Below are positions 10,156 to 22,289 of a stretch of DNA of 64,000 nt, piece by piece (positions within the stretch are counted from its first letter, which is position 1; the number at the start of each line of letters is the position of its first letter). The stretch covers positions 42,184,659 through 42,248,658 of the forward strand of contig CM057842.1 in the NCBI GenBank assembly GCA_030068075.1, read 5' to 3'. The position numbers and the translations under genes were made by a program. The notes beneath the pieces are model-generated. The model ran no database searches, was not told where the DNA came from, and was given only the letters and a program-made list of their open reading frames with translations. This DNA is from Paguma larvata. Lineage: Eukaryota > Chordata > Mammalia > Carnivora > Viverridae.

Positions 10156-12962
10156 ATAACTAATGCCAATCCTTGTGGGCAGATTTGAGGATTAAGGAGA
10201 AATGGCCATAGAAAAGTTAGCATTTTTCCTCACGTGTAAATTCTAGTTGTCACTAAATCAGCATTGCCTATTAGAACGATCGTGTGCTTTCAGTTAAGAA
10301 TGGCTGTGATTCCTTTTAAGTCTACGTGCACGCTGTCATTTTCTAGCACTTCTTAATTAATTAACTCCAATTTTACCTTTTGCAGAAAGGATGGTATGAT
10401 GGAAAGTAGAGCAAAATAATATTTTCCCGGAGTGAAAATGAACCCCAGTGCCTCAGAGGACAAAGCCGAGGTATGACTGCAGTTCTAAATTGGAGTTTGC
10501 TACAGGACTGCGCAGGAGTAAAAATAAATTTGCAATCTGGGAAGAAAGACTAGAATTCCATTTCTGATCAATAGCGAGGAGCCCTGCCAAAGCATGGCTC
10601 AGGAGTCAAGTTACTCTTTTTAAACACATCCTTCTCACCAGTCGCTGCCCTTAGCGAGAGGCTAGTACCAGAGACACAGTGGTGACAGGCCAATCTTCTG
10701 TGGACCTCTCTCACTCCAGCTGCAAACTCACATCCCGATTCACGTCAGATCTATTTTAAAACTTCATAGGTACTTTTTTTTTTTTTTAACTTTCTCACTG
10801 GAGCATCTGAGATAGACACTTATATCTCAATTAATACTTAGATTTCTCAAAAAGTAAAGCTTTAAGTCATAACTTTTATTTATTGTCAGCTGGCCTCAAG
10901 TGTAAAAATAGAGGTAGATGACCCTCCTAGATGACAAAAATGGGATGATGGTACAGATTCTAGCAAGTACAGAGCTAAAAAAAAAAATGGATGCTTTACT
11001 TGCTCAGAGGTGGCTGGCATACAGTGAATTAGGATTCATCCTAGGAAAGTAAGAACTAATGGACCTGAATAAGAAGGATTGAGAAAAAATAAGTATTTAG
11101 TAGTTAGAGGTTAACTGAGAAAGAGACGAACTAAAACCCTTTTAGATGCTAATGGAGTTATGAATCATTTGTTGATCTTTCTTCTCCTTTTCCGTCCAGA
11201 TACCTCTTTTGTTTCTTGTTTCTTATTTTCAGAATTAAATTTCAGCATATGATGTGGTAATATTCATAGTCATGTTACGTATGTGAGTATTAACTCATTA
11301 CTACCAATTCCTTAAGCACCATTTATAAATATAATCCCACAAACAAAATGGGAATTGAAGAGAATTGGATTCTTGATGATTCAATCTAGTTGTAGAATAG
11401 ACAGTTTGGTTAATAAATTTGTATCATTTATACTATATTGGAATTAATATTTTCCCTAATCAGAATACAATAATAATTTTTTAAGACTCTAGAAAATAAA
11501 TCATGTATCCCTGGCCATTTAAAACCCATTTTAAATCAATTCTATAGCATTTAGAGCAATGTTTGAAGCAGATGCTGTCAGGGTATCTCTCATCTCTTTA
11601 TGTATCCCGGAGGTCAAGGCCAAGGTTGAGGCCAATTTCCTGTATCTCTTCCTGAACTCACTTGGTCTCCTCAGGGCAGGACAAAATTGCCAGAAGACTA
11701 ATTTCCTCCAGAGTGACTAACAAGCAGTGATAGATGGGAAATTGTGGATAAATACCCCAGCGTTCTAGCCTTGCAGTGGAACAGTTCTGTGCTGTGTTCT
11801 GCACCATCTACCAGAGTATTCCCAGTGTGATTGATTGGAATTATTTATAAGCTCAATGCCCTCGATTGCCTTTCCCCCCTTCCATGTCTCTCTTCCCCAT
11901 GCCCTTCTTGCACTCTAGAATAAGCTCCACAGAAACCACCAGTATCCAAATCCTTGTCGTAAAGTCTGATTTGGTGAGAATTCACCCTTGGATAATATTT
12001 CTTCCCTATTTTTGGAGTCCCATCAGCAATAGTAATTCACTAAGGTTCAAACACTGCTTGTCCGGCTTCATTCATGTAAAAATATCATAGTTTTGCTATA
12101 GCAGCATTAGTATCCGCACTATGATTTACTCAGTAACGATTCTAAGTCAGTTTAAAATTGATTCACTTTTTAATGTGATCTCTCCCGTGGTAAAATTATG
12201 CATGAAATCACATTGTAATAGGATAGCAATACATTTTTTTTAATGTTTGCTTATGTGTCATCTAAAATGATACCAAGCTTTGCAAAATTCTGGCCTACAG
12301 TACAGGTAGGAAACATGCATGTCTTCTCTCTTACTGGCCCACGATATTGCAGTTGAGAAATCTTAGGTAGAATACGTAAATGTTTTTGACTAGATGCTTC
12401 TCTTGGAGTGTTTGAGAATTCTGCATTTGTTGTTGGATGATTTCATGTAGGTTGAAAGTGTCTGTTTTGAGTTATGAACTCCTACTCAGCAGGAACCCTA
12501 TCTGGCATTCTTTCATATTATTATCCAGTGCAATGGCATCAAAAGGGAGAGATAAATGGGGTGATAATAGTAGTAATTGACACTCATTTTATGTCTATGG
12601 AATTTCCTTAAGAATATACAAGATACAGAAAGACAGAGAATGCAGATATTTTGGGTTTATAGTCAAAAGAGAATTTTCTTCTTCTGGCAAAAATATTTAT
12701 TTTTTTGGAAGGAGGGCTTTGTGTTTAAAAAGATAGTGATCTTCATAACACAACCCAGGACCCAAAGCTCATAAAACCACTTTTCCAAAGAGAATTAGTG
12801 TCTCATTTATTTCCAGAGAAGCACTCCAAATTTCTTTCAAGTGGCAAAATTTGTTTCTCAGTGATTTAATTGTCATTACTAAATTGTGAACCACATGTTG
12901 CTTGTTACCAAGAAATCTAATCTGTTTAATTCATCTAAGATTGTATGAGTCTATTGCTGGAG

Positions 12963-12963
<1 letters not shown>
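10156..12963. other. Sequence with one exon candidate, otherwise unassigned
   Basis: No repeat recognised over most of 2.8 kb, unusually free of mobile elements compared with its surroundings. It includes the exon candidate at 10386-10470. The frames at 11866-12090 and 12577-12774 show no domain. Confidence 0.4.
10386..10470 (+). other. Possible short exon bounded by splice-like sites
   Basis: A pyrimidine-rich stretch ending TTTTACCTTTTGCAG (10371-10385) resembles a splice acceptor, with TTAATTAAC-type branch-point-like motifs just upstream. The 85-base segment ends GCCGAG and is followed by GTATGA, a reasonable donor. An ATG at 10438 opens 11 codons reading MNPSASEDKAE to the donor in phase 0. 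I do not recognise this peptide. Sites of this quality also occur by chance, so this is only a candidate 5' exon or conserved element. Confidence 0.2.
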
Positions 12964-13011
<48 letters not shown>

Positions 13012-13114
13012 GGACAGAGACACACAGACCCAAAGATACAGAGATAGGATAGGGAAAGAAGAGGTGGAAATATCTAATAGAATAATCAGTATTCACCGAA
13101 GTTACTGTGTGTGT

Positions 13115-13154
<40 letters not shown>

Positions 13155-13294
13155 ACATACATATATGAGAGAGAGTGATAGAGACAGAGGGAGAAAGAGA
13201 GACAAAGAGGGGAGTGGAAAGGGAAAGGGAAGGCGGGGAGAGAGGGGGTATCTAAGAGAATCTTCAGACATAATACATTGAAGTCACTTTGTGT
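12964..13294. repeat. Duplicated compound (GT)n/(GA)n microsatellite
   Basis: (GT)n at 12964-13002 is followed by a GA-rich tract and a TATCTAATAGAATAATCAG segment. The same order recurs: (GT)n at 13106-13152, a GA-rich tract, then TATCTAAGAGAATCTTCAG near 13248-13266. The two halves look like diverged copies of one unit of 140-190 bp. The frames across it are low-complexity artefacts. Confidence 0.85.
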
Positions 13295-14180
13295 GCAGAT
13301 CTACAGAGACATGTGCCGACAGGACATGAAATTGTATAGATTATGAACATCTCTGGTTGATTAAATGGAATTGAAATACATTTTCTCTCTCATCTTGGAA
13401 GAGGCTTAACATTAAAAAACTAATCTTTTCTGAGATAAAGTTCATTAACACAATGATTATTCATTTGGCTTTTATAATGATATTGCTGCTTAATCACCAG
13501 AACATTGCTTCCTGCACTCGGTGCGAACCAGCAGGAATCACTTGAAGAGCAAGTCTTGCTGCTAACGTGACGGGAGAGAGAATGGTATTCTCACTGCTCT
13601 TTATTTCAAAAGTATAGCACATTCCTGCTCAGAAGTCTAAGACCTCTTGTCCGACAGCGTGAGCTTTAAACTCCACATTAAACACTGAATAAAGTTATAT
13701 AACCCTGAAGGCTAAAGCTTTGCCTCAGGTCTGATGTTTCTCTTTGGGATACACATAAATTTTCTCCGGTGAGGGGGGGATATTTTCATTTTAAACCACA
13801 ATTTGAGATGTGTAATCTTGGTCATTGCAGATAGCGTGGCACCAGATTTGATATATCTTTTGACTGTTTAGCTCAGTAAACAAAGACATGAACAAGATAG
13901 GACCAAACTATAAATCTTTAAAACTATATCCTCCTTGATGCAAGTTCAACCCACAGTGTACCACTAATCTAACGACTGTTATCTTTGCAATGGAATCTAA
14001 ATGAAAATATAATCATAGGATGTCATAAAGAAAGACAACTGTTATAATTTTTGTTTTTATTCACTAAAGATTCTTTTGAATGTAGGAATTGATAAACTCC
14101 CTGTAGGGAGCTAAATTATCAACAAGGTGCAAAATGCATAATTATCCACTAATATGCATTGCACAGTGTGGCAATAGTAG
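13295..14180. other. Sequence without recognised gene
   Basis: No repeat or gene structure recognised. Confidence 0.45.
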
Positions 14181-14875
14181 AGCTGTAAATTGCAAGCAAG
14201 AGAAACCAACTCTGGATAATTTAAGCAGAAAACAAATGTATTGAAAGGAAATCAGCTAATTCACAAAATTGTCCAGTGAATCAACTTCAAAAGTTGGGTA
14301 TAAACAAGGTATGTTGGTAATGGTTACAGCTAAAACTGGTATCACACTACAGAGCCATTTAAAAGAGGATAGTGTGAGGGGCGCCTGGATGGCTCAGTCA
14401 GTTGAGCATCTGACTTCGGCTCAGGTCACGATCTCCCCGTTTGCGAGTTCGAGCCCCGCGTCGGGCTCTGTGCTGACAACTCAGAGCCTGGAGCCTGCTT
14501 TGGATTCTGTGTGTGTGTGTCTCTCTGCCCCTCCCCTGTTTAGTCTCTCTGTCTCTCAAAAATAAACATTAAAACAAACAAACAAACAAAAAAAGGATAG
14601 TGTGGAACCATTTAAAAGAGGATCAAACATTGGACTTCCCAGCTTGCACTGGGTGCCCACATAGAACCATCCTAGAAATATGACCTGATGTCCATGAAGG
14701 CTGCCACTGGCCACCAGTCTGGATTCTCTACTGTCTCTGCTTCCTCACTTCAAAAGCCGGACAGTCTTGTTCTGGAGGAAATGTGCCAGTCAGGTTTGAC
14801 TATGTAAGGTACTCAGGCACTTGCAGCAAAGAGACCAAGTGATCTCTGGCCTTACCAAGATTCCCAAGACAGTGC
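14181..14875 (+). mobile_element. Ancient interspersed repeat-like segment, family unassigned
   Basis: The order GAGAAACCAACTC, TTTAAGCAGAAAACAAATG and later CCACCAGTCTGGATTCTC resembles a widespread old mammalian repeat. I could not name it. A Can-SINE interrupts it at 14377-14593. Confidence 0.3.
14361..14604 (+). mobile_element. Can-SINE, feliform type
   Basis: Well-preserved sense copy. It has the head GGGGCGCCTGGATGGCTCAG, a B box GAGTTCGAGCCCCG, the body TCAGAGCCTGGAGCCTGC, a (GT)/(CT) tract and an (AAAC)n-rich tail. AGGATAGTGTG is duplicated at 14366-14376 and 14594-14604. Confidence 0.96.
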
Positions 14876-15282
14876 ATTTCCCCCAAAATATAAAGTTAGT
14901 TCAGACCTGATCAGCCGAAATGTAATACCTCCATTATCCACCACTAAATAAATCTGATACAATTGCACATTTATAACAAGGAAATGTTTAACCAATACTA
15001 ATTTAATCAGTTTATTCAAAGCCTGGTTTGCAATTTCTCAGGCAGCATAACTTGCTGGCCCAGAAAGTGGCCATATGTTGCTGCCAGACCCTATATAATG
15101 TTCTTTAACCAACCACATTACTCATTTTTCTCCTTTGGTCTGCCCACAGCCTTTCAGATAAGCAGAGTTGTACAAAGAAAAAAAAAAAGAGAGATAAACA
15201 GGTGTAGGTAGCATAGGATATCGTTAAAGGATATTTCTGAGGACTTAGGTGTGACTTTACAATCTTAATGAACATTTAAAAA
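14876..15282. other. Sequence without recognised gene
   Basis: Contains a short A-run near 15177-15189. Nothing else recognised. Confidence 0.4.
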
Positions 15283-17082
15283 GATGGAGAGGATATATCC
15301 TCACCAGAATGGTGATGTAGGTTCCTCCTGACCACACTACCCCTTCACAAGAAGAGCTAACACCTTTTCACAATAGACACTACTGAGAGAATTCGGAGGC
15401 TTAGCCCTCTTGTTCTTATGGGAGTAAGACTGAAGCACGTCCCTGCCCCGTGGAAACCAACACAGACTGCACTAGACAAGTAAGAGAAGCAGCTAGGCAT
15501 TGACCCTTGCTCCTTCCGCCCACAGGCCAATGCAGTACCATGTGGAGAGGTCTTCCCTGAACCTCCACTTCCTCAAGTAGGAAAAGAGAACCCAGGGAGA
15601 ACAACCCCCGCCGACATTGTGGGTAGCTTTGCAGGAGCCCCAGCTATGATCTGATTCCATGATAATTGCAGTAGAATCTGTAAGACTCAACCACTGGAGA
15701 TCAAATTGTGAGTGAGAAGGGCAAGGGACTTGAAACCAACAGCACACAGATCTTCGCAGATCAAGTTCATATCTGCAGCCCAAGAAGTAATCCCAACCAG
15801 CAATTTTGCTCATCTTCAGAATCAAGTCTGGGGTGCACTGACCAAGGAGTTTGGGGAGAGGGGAACAGAGTGACTGATTTGGTTCCTCAAACCAAGAGTT
15901 TCGCCAGCCCTAGACTGTGCTTTACACATGTCCAGGCAAACAGCTGAAATGCAGCCCCCTCTACTGTTAGGAATGTCTCGTGGCTCTATTTGACCAGAAG
16001 CAGCGCAGTGGTGCTCAAGCTGAGAGGGAAGGGGGCAGACCTTGTGGCCTCCAAAGTACAACCAGGACTAGGTATAGGGTATTCCTGTGCTATGCAGAAG
16101 CAGGGGAATTAATTCATAAGCAAAGCTGAGAGTTGCTCCCAGCCTTGGGACTGGAGAACCTGTTTGGGAAATTGAGAGTAGCCTGTAGTAAACCCTCCCC
16201 CTCCCATCCAGGCAAGAGTAATGAGTTACAGCCCCTCCTGCTTTGGAGAGTGACATCTGGCTCCATCTAACCATAAGGGCTTGAGAGAATTCTTGGAAGA
16301 TGCGCAGCCCAGCAAGCCAAGAGTAAGGTGGGCAATAGTTTTCAGAACAAAGCCAGCGACCCTATTCAGTCAGGAAAATAGGGTTGACCTAAGAGCTTTA
16401 CCTTCTTTAGAGTTGTTTCTCTTGCTGTGCCTGGGCAGGGAATCTATTGCATAGTACCACTTCTTGCTGAATACAACTTTCAATTCAGCCTGTCTGATCA
16501 GGGAACCTAATGAGAGAACTTGCTAAACTGGGTAGCCCATTTAACAGCCCTATGAATAATAGTAGCACTTGAACAGAGAACACAGTGTGTGGCTTCCCCC
16601 AACAGCAGAGCAAATCTGGGGAACTTACCTAATAAAGGAATTTATTGCACACTCTGGCCTGATTTAGGTACCCAAACAGGGAGCTGCACAGGCTCCTGTT
16701 GCCCTGCCAGTGTAGGAAAGCTAATTCATACCCCCATCTATTACTTATCCAGTTCCCACCATCTAGTACGCCTGACCAGAGAATCCAGGCAACCATGCAA
16801 CCCATCCTCACTTTGCTAGGGAACCAAGTCAGCAATCCTATCCAACTATTCTCAGCTAGTGGTTCACCCCACTCTGTTCCTATCCTCAGAGCTGAAATTG
16901 TTGCCTTGAACCAAAATTGACCAAAATAGTAGGTCCCACCTGCCCAGGGACATTACCAGCAGATATATCTAGAAACCCAAACTGAGTGATCTGGTAAAAA
17001 AAGTGTAAAGTCTGGAAGAGGAACCCGATTACTCAAATGTGCAGATATCGATATAAACAATAAAGGATCTTGAAAAATCTGG

Positions 17083-18180
17083 TAAATATGACACCCCCAA
17101 AAGAAACTTCTAACCTTCAATAACTGACCCTAAGGAAATAGATATTTATAAGTTGTCAAAGAATTCAGAATAATCCTGTTGAGGAAATTTAGTGAACTAC
17201 AAGAAAACAAGGCAGACAACTTAGTACAATTTGGAAAACAATGCATGAGCAACACAGGAAGTTCAACAGCCATCAAAAAACAAACATAAAGTCTACAGTT
17301 GGAGAATACAGTAACTGAACTGAAGAATTAAATAGAGAAGTTTCAAATCGTGACTCAACTACACAGAAAAAAGAATCAGCTACCTGGAGAATAGGACATT
17401 GGAAATCACCCATTCATAGAAACAAAAAGAAATTAATGAAAAAGTGAGGAAAGTCATTAAGAGTTATGGGACACAGTGAAAAGGAACAATATTAACATTA
17501 TGGGAATTCCAGAAGGAAAAGAGAAAGAGAACAGGGAATGCCTGGGTGGCTCAGTCAATTAAGTGTCTGACTCTTGATTTTAGCTCAGGTCATGATCTCT
17601 TGGTCATGGGACCAAGCCCTGCATAGGTCTCCACACTGGCAGTGGAGCCTGCTTGAGTCTCTCTCTCTATCTCCCTCTACTGCTCATGCTCTCTATCTCT
17701 CTGTCTCTGGGGGGGGGGGGTGGAAATAACAGAAAAGAAAAAAAGAGAAAGGGACAAAGAGTATATTAAATTAATAATGGCTGAGAACTTCTTGAACCTG
17801 GTGAGAAAATGAACATCCAGATTCATGGGGCCTAAAGGACTCCAAAGAGATTGAACCCAAATAGGGTTACACCAAGACCAAGAATTACGTTTTCAAAAGT
17901 TAAAGACAAAGAAAGAATTGTAAGAGCAGCAAGAAAAAAGCAACAAGTTATATAGAAAAGAATATTCATAAGACTGAGCATATTTCTCAAAGGAAACTTT
18001 TTATGCCAGGGGAGAACAGGGTCACATATTCAAAATATTGAAAGAAGCTGCCAACCAAGAATTCTATACTAAGTGTCTTTTAGAAAAAAAGAAAGGGTGA
18101 TGAACAACAACAAAAAATCTGAAGGAGTTAATTACCACCAGATCTGTCTTACAATAAATGGTAAAAGGGTGTCATTGAGT
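17083..18180 (+). pseudogene. Dead L1 ORF1 (RNA-binding chaperone-like) region
   Basis: From an ATG at about 17088, the sequence follows L1 ORF1 of old L1M families. A coiled-coil-rich upstream part around 17150-17440 comes first. The region with GGGAATTCCAGAAGGAAAAG follows, then the C-terminal part with GCCAACCAAGAATTCTATAC near 18045 and GTCTTACAATAAATGG near 18145. In-frame stops occur throughout, and two Can-SINEs interrupt or abut it (17534 and 18199). In live L1 this protein coats the RNA and acts as a nucleic-acid chaperone. Confidence 0.75.
17517..17755 (+). mobile_element. Can-SINE nested in L1 ORF1
   Basis: Sense copy from 17534 with an alternative body: ACTCTTGATTTTAGCTCAGG and GGCAGTGGAGCCTGCTTGAG instead of the TCAGAGCCTGGAGCC type. 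It represents another, probably older subfamily. A G-run (17708-17720) sits in the tail. Flanks AAAAGAGAAAGAGAACA (17517-17533) and AAAAGAGAAAGGGACA (17740-17755) are a diverged target-site duplication. Confidence 0.93.
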
Positions 18181-18181
18181 T

Positions 18182-18313
18182 GAAATAAAATAACACTATG
18201 GGCACCTGGGTGGCTCAGTCAGTTAAGCTTCCTACCCTTGATTTGAACTCAGGTCATGATCTCAGCATTCTGGGATAGATAGAGCTATGCATCAGGTTCC
18301 ACACTTAGTGGAT

Positions 18314-18352
<39 letters not shown>

Positions 18353-18457
18353 GTCTCTCTCTCCCCCTTTCCCTCCCTCTCCCCTCTGCCAGTCATACTC
18401 ACACACTCTCTCAAAATAAATGAATGAATGAATGAGTAAAGAAATAAAAGAACACTA
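18182..18457 (+). mobile_element. Can-SINE nested in L1
   Basis: Sense copy from 18199 with head GGGCACCTGGGTGGCTCAG, the CTTGATTTGAACTCAGG alternative body, a long (CT)n run at about 18317-18367 and a tail of AATG repeats. GAAATAAAATAACACTA (18182-18198) and GAAATAAAAGAACACTA (18441-18457) form a 17-bp target-site duplication with one mismatch. Confidence 0.95.
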
Positions 18458-18820
18458 ATATATTAAAAACAAAAAGGGTAGAGTAAATCTCATTAGTAAT
18501 GGTAGATATATAATCATAATGACGTTTTGCAGTATAGTAATAGTGGTGCATAATTCACTAGCAACTGTAGTTTAAAATATTTGAAAAATGAGTAAGTTTT
18601 GTAAAAATACTCTTAATGACAATAATCTGTTACTACTTATACAATATAAAGAAATGCAAGTTATAAGAGCCATAACCTCAAATGTGAAGGGAAGGTGTAG
18701 TAGAAGAGTAAAGTTTATGAAGTCTTTTGAAGATAATTGTTGTCTCTTTACCATAGGGTGTTATGAGTTTAAGATACTTTTATATAACTCATTGTAATAA
18801 CAAGGGAAAACAATGTAATT

Positions 18821-18840
18821 ACACACACACACACACACAC
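18821..18840. repeat. (AC)10 microsatellite inside the L1
   Basis: Ten clean AC units in the inter-ORF part of the L1. Confidence 0.9.
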
Positions 18841-19186
18841 TAAAGAAGTGAAAGCATACTTGTACCAAAAGACATCAAAAGTATACACAAAAAAAGATAG
18901 CAGGATAAGAAACAAGGACCAGCAGATCTATAAAACCACCAGAAAACAGTGAACAAAATAGCAATATTAAGTCCTAATCTGTCAATAATACCTTAATGGA
19001 TTAAATTCTCCAATTTAAAGACTTAAAATAGTTGAATGGATAAAAAAACAGGATCCAACAATATGCTACCCATAAGAGACTTGCTTTAGCTGTAAAGAAA
19101 CACATAGACTTACAGTGAAGGAATTGAAAAAGATATTTTAAGCAAATGGTAACCAAAGCAATCAGTATTAACTACACTTCTATTAG

Positions 19187-19429
19187 AAAAAATGCACTTT
19201 ATTTTATTTGAATTTTTTTAATGTTTGTTTATTTTTGAGACAGAAAGAGCATGAGCAGGGGAGGGGCAGAGAGAGAGGGAGACAGAATCTGAAGAAGGCT
19301 CCAGGCTCTGAGCTGTCAGCTCAGAGCTGGATGCGGGGCTCGAACTCACAACCTGTGAGATCATGACCTGAGCCAAAGTCAGACGCCTAACCAACTGAGC
19401 CACCCAGGTGCCCCGACAAAATGGAATTT
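19187..19429 (-). mobile_element. Can-SINE nested in L1 endonuclease region
   Basis: Antisense feliform copy of about 215 bp: T-rich end, GAGCATGAGCAGGGGAGGGG, the AAGGCTCCAGGCTCTGAGC body, and the head ending CACCCAGGTGCCCC at 19414. Flanks AAAATGCACTTT and AAAATGGAATTT look like a diverged target-site duplication. The L1 continues directly on both sides. Confidence 0.93.
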
Positions 19430-22028
19430 AAACAAAAACTGCTAAATAGAGACAAAGTCATAATGATAAAGGGACCAATCTGTCTATCAAGAAGATAAAA
19501 CAATTTTAAACATTTATATGCTCACTATTGGAGGACCCAAATAGATAAATAGAAACTAACAGAGCTGAAAGGAGAAATAAACAATAAAACAGTAATAGTT
19601 GTGGATTTTAATACTCCCCTCTCAAGAATGGGCAGATCATAAAGAAAGAAATCAATAAAGAAACAGAGATGAGCAACACTATAGACCAAATGGGCCTAAC
19701 AGACATATACAGAACATTCCATTCATTGATAGTAGAATACACATTTTTCTCAAGCACACTTGACACGATTTTTAGGATAGACCATATATTAGGCTACAAA
19801 GCAAACCTTACCAAATTCAAGGTTGAAATCATACCATGTATTTTCTGTGACCACAATGGCATGCAGCTAAAATCAATAACAAGACTAAAACTGGAAAAAT
19901 CATGAATGCCTGGAAATTAAACAACACTCTCCTGAATAGCCTATGGATTAAAGAAGAAATTAAAAGGGAGATAAAAAGACCATTCTTGGAGGAAATGAAA
20001 ATGAAAACACAGCATATCGGAACCAGTAGAATGAAGCAAAAGTATTTCTAAGAGGGACATTCACAGCAATAAACACCTACATTGAGCTCTAACAAACAAC
20101 CTAACTCTACATGTTGAGGAATCAGAAAAAGAAGTAAAACTGATCCCAAAGTTACCAGAAGGAAAATAATAACAATTAGATTAGGAATCAATGAAATAGA
20201 GAACAGAAAAACAATAGAAAATATTAATTGAATTTAGAGTTGATTCTTTCAAAAGATAAACCCAACTGACAAAATTTCAGCTAGATTAATGAAGGAAGAA
20301 AGGAAAAGGACCCAAATCAACAAAATTATAAATTAAAAAGGAGACAAAAATTAAAGGAATCATAAGCTATTATAAAAAAGAAAGCTGTAAACCAAGAAAC
20401 TGAGAAACTGGACAACCTAGAAGAACTGGAAAAATTCTTAAAAACATAAAACTTACCAAAAGTGAATCAAGAAGAAATAGAAAATCTGAATATACCTGAT
20501 TTCAGATTTTATATCTGAATATAAATCTGTTAGTAAGGATATTGAATCAGTAAACAATAATCATGCAAGAAAGAAAAACCCAGGACCAGATGGCTTTACT
20601 AATGAATTTGGCCAAACATTTAAAGAAAAATTAACACCAATCCATCTGAAAAACTTGAAAAGGAGGGAATTCTCCCAAACTCATTTTATGAGTCCAGATT
20701 TATCCTGATACTAAAACCAGAAAAGGACATTACTAGAAAAATCCAGGCCAATATTCCTAACGAATAATCATGCAAAAATTCTCAATAAAATACTAGCAAA
20801 CCAAATTCAGCAACATCTTAAAAGGATCATTCACCATGACCAAGTGAGATTTATCCCAAAGATGAAAGAATGGTTAAACAACACAAATCAATGAATATGA
20901 TACACACATTGATAGAATGATCAAAAAGAATCATCCAATCATCAATAGATGCTTAAAAAGCATTTGACAAAATAAAAACTCATTCATGATAAAAACTCTT
21001 AAAAATTTAGGAAGGGAACATATCTCAACATACCAAAGGTCAGATATGACAAGCCCAACCTAACATCATATTTAATGGTGACAGATTGAAAGGTTCTCCT
21101 CTAAGATCAGGAACAAGACAAAGATACCCACTCTCACAATTTGTAGTACTAGAAATCCTAGTTAGAACAATTAGGCAAGAAAAAGAAATTCAAGGTATCA
21201 CAATTGGAAAGGAAGAAGAAAAATTGTCTTTATGGGCATATGACATGATTTTATACAGTTCTGAAAAAGAAATTTAAAACATCAATACCATTGATAATAA
21301 TATGAAAAGCAGTAAAATACTTAGGAATAAATTTAACTAAGGAAGTGAAAGATCTCTACTATGAAAATCACAGGACATTGATGAAGGAAATGGAAAAATA
21401 CAAATAAATGGGAAGGTATCCCATGTTCATTGATTGGAATAATTAATATTATTAAAATGTCAATAGTACCAAAAGCTATCTATAGCTTCAATGCAATCCC
21501 TATCATCAAGATTCCAGAGGCATTTTTTAATAGAAGTAGAAAAAAATTACCAAAATTTATATGGAACCACAAAGGATGTCAAATAGCCAAAGAAATCCTA
21601 AGGAAAAAAGAACAAAGTAGGAGGCATCACAAGCTAAAGTTGTTAAAATTGTATGGTCCTGGCACAAAAACAAATACATCAATGTAACGGAATTGAGAGC
21701 CCAGAAATCAATCCAAGTACATGTGATCAAATAATATTTGACAAGGGATCCAAGAATACTCCGTGGAGAAAAGACAGTCTCTTCAATAAATGGCGTTTAG
21801 ATAGTTGGATATTCACATGTAAAACACTAGATCGATTTTGTTCACCACTTATAAAAATTTTTGAAATGCATTAAAGACTAAGATGCATGAAACTCCTGGA
21901 GAAAATAATAGGAATAAAGTTCCTTGATATGGGTCTTTGTAATGATCTCTTGGATATGACACCTAAAAAAACATGCAACATAATCAAATGTAAACAAGTA
22001 CAACTACATCAAGCAAAAAGCTTCCTGC

Positions 22029-22055
22029 AAAAAAAAAAAAAAAAAAAAAAAAAAA
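22029..22055. repeat. Internal poly-A tract in L1 ORF2
   Basis: 27 consecutive A residues, followed by (GA)n. Related L1 sequences here have only a short GCAAAGGAAAC-like stretch, so this is an expansion inside the coding region and not the L1 tail. Confidence 0.85.
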
Positions 22056-22289
22056 GAGAGAGAGAAACAATCGACAAAGTGAAAAGGTATTCTATGGAAT
22101 TGGAATAAATATTTGCAAACCTTATAGCTGAAAAGAGGTTAATATTCAAAACATAAAGAACTCATGATACTCAGTATTAGAAAAACTAATGCTCCAATAA
22201 TAAAAATTGGCAGAAGTTCCAAATAAACATTACTCTGAGGAAGGTATACAGAAGGCTATCAGGATACTCAACATCACTAGCCATTACAG

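Noticed and set aside
12902..13271. Frames with long Cys-Val or His-Thr runs around 13 kb
   Set aside because: Direct translations of (GT)n/(CA)n microsatellites.
14377..14460. tRNA gene-like A and B boxes
   Set aside because: These belong to the SINE head, which is descended from a tRNA. The cloverleaf is not maintained and the sequence continues into the SINE body.
15416..16920. Many overlapping frames on both strands, suggesting a gene-dense patch
   Set aside because: The segment is GC-richer L1 5' UTR-like sequence directly upstream of L1 ORF1. Frames overlap on both strands and show no domain.
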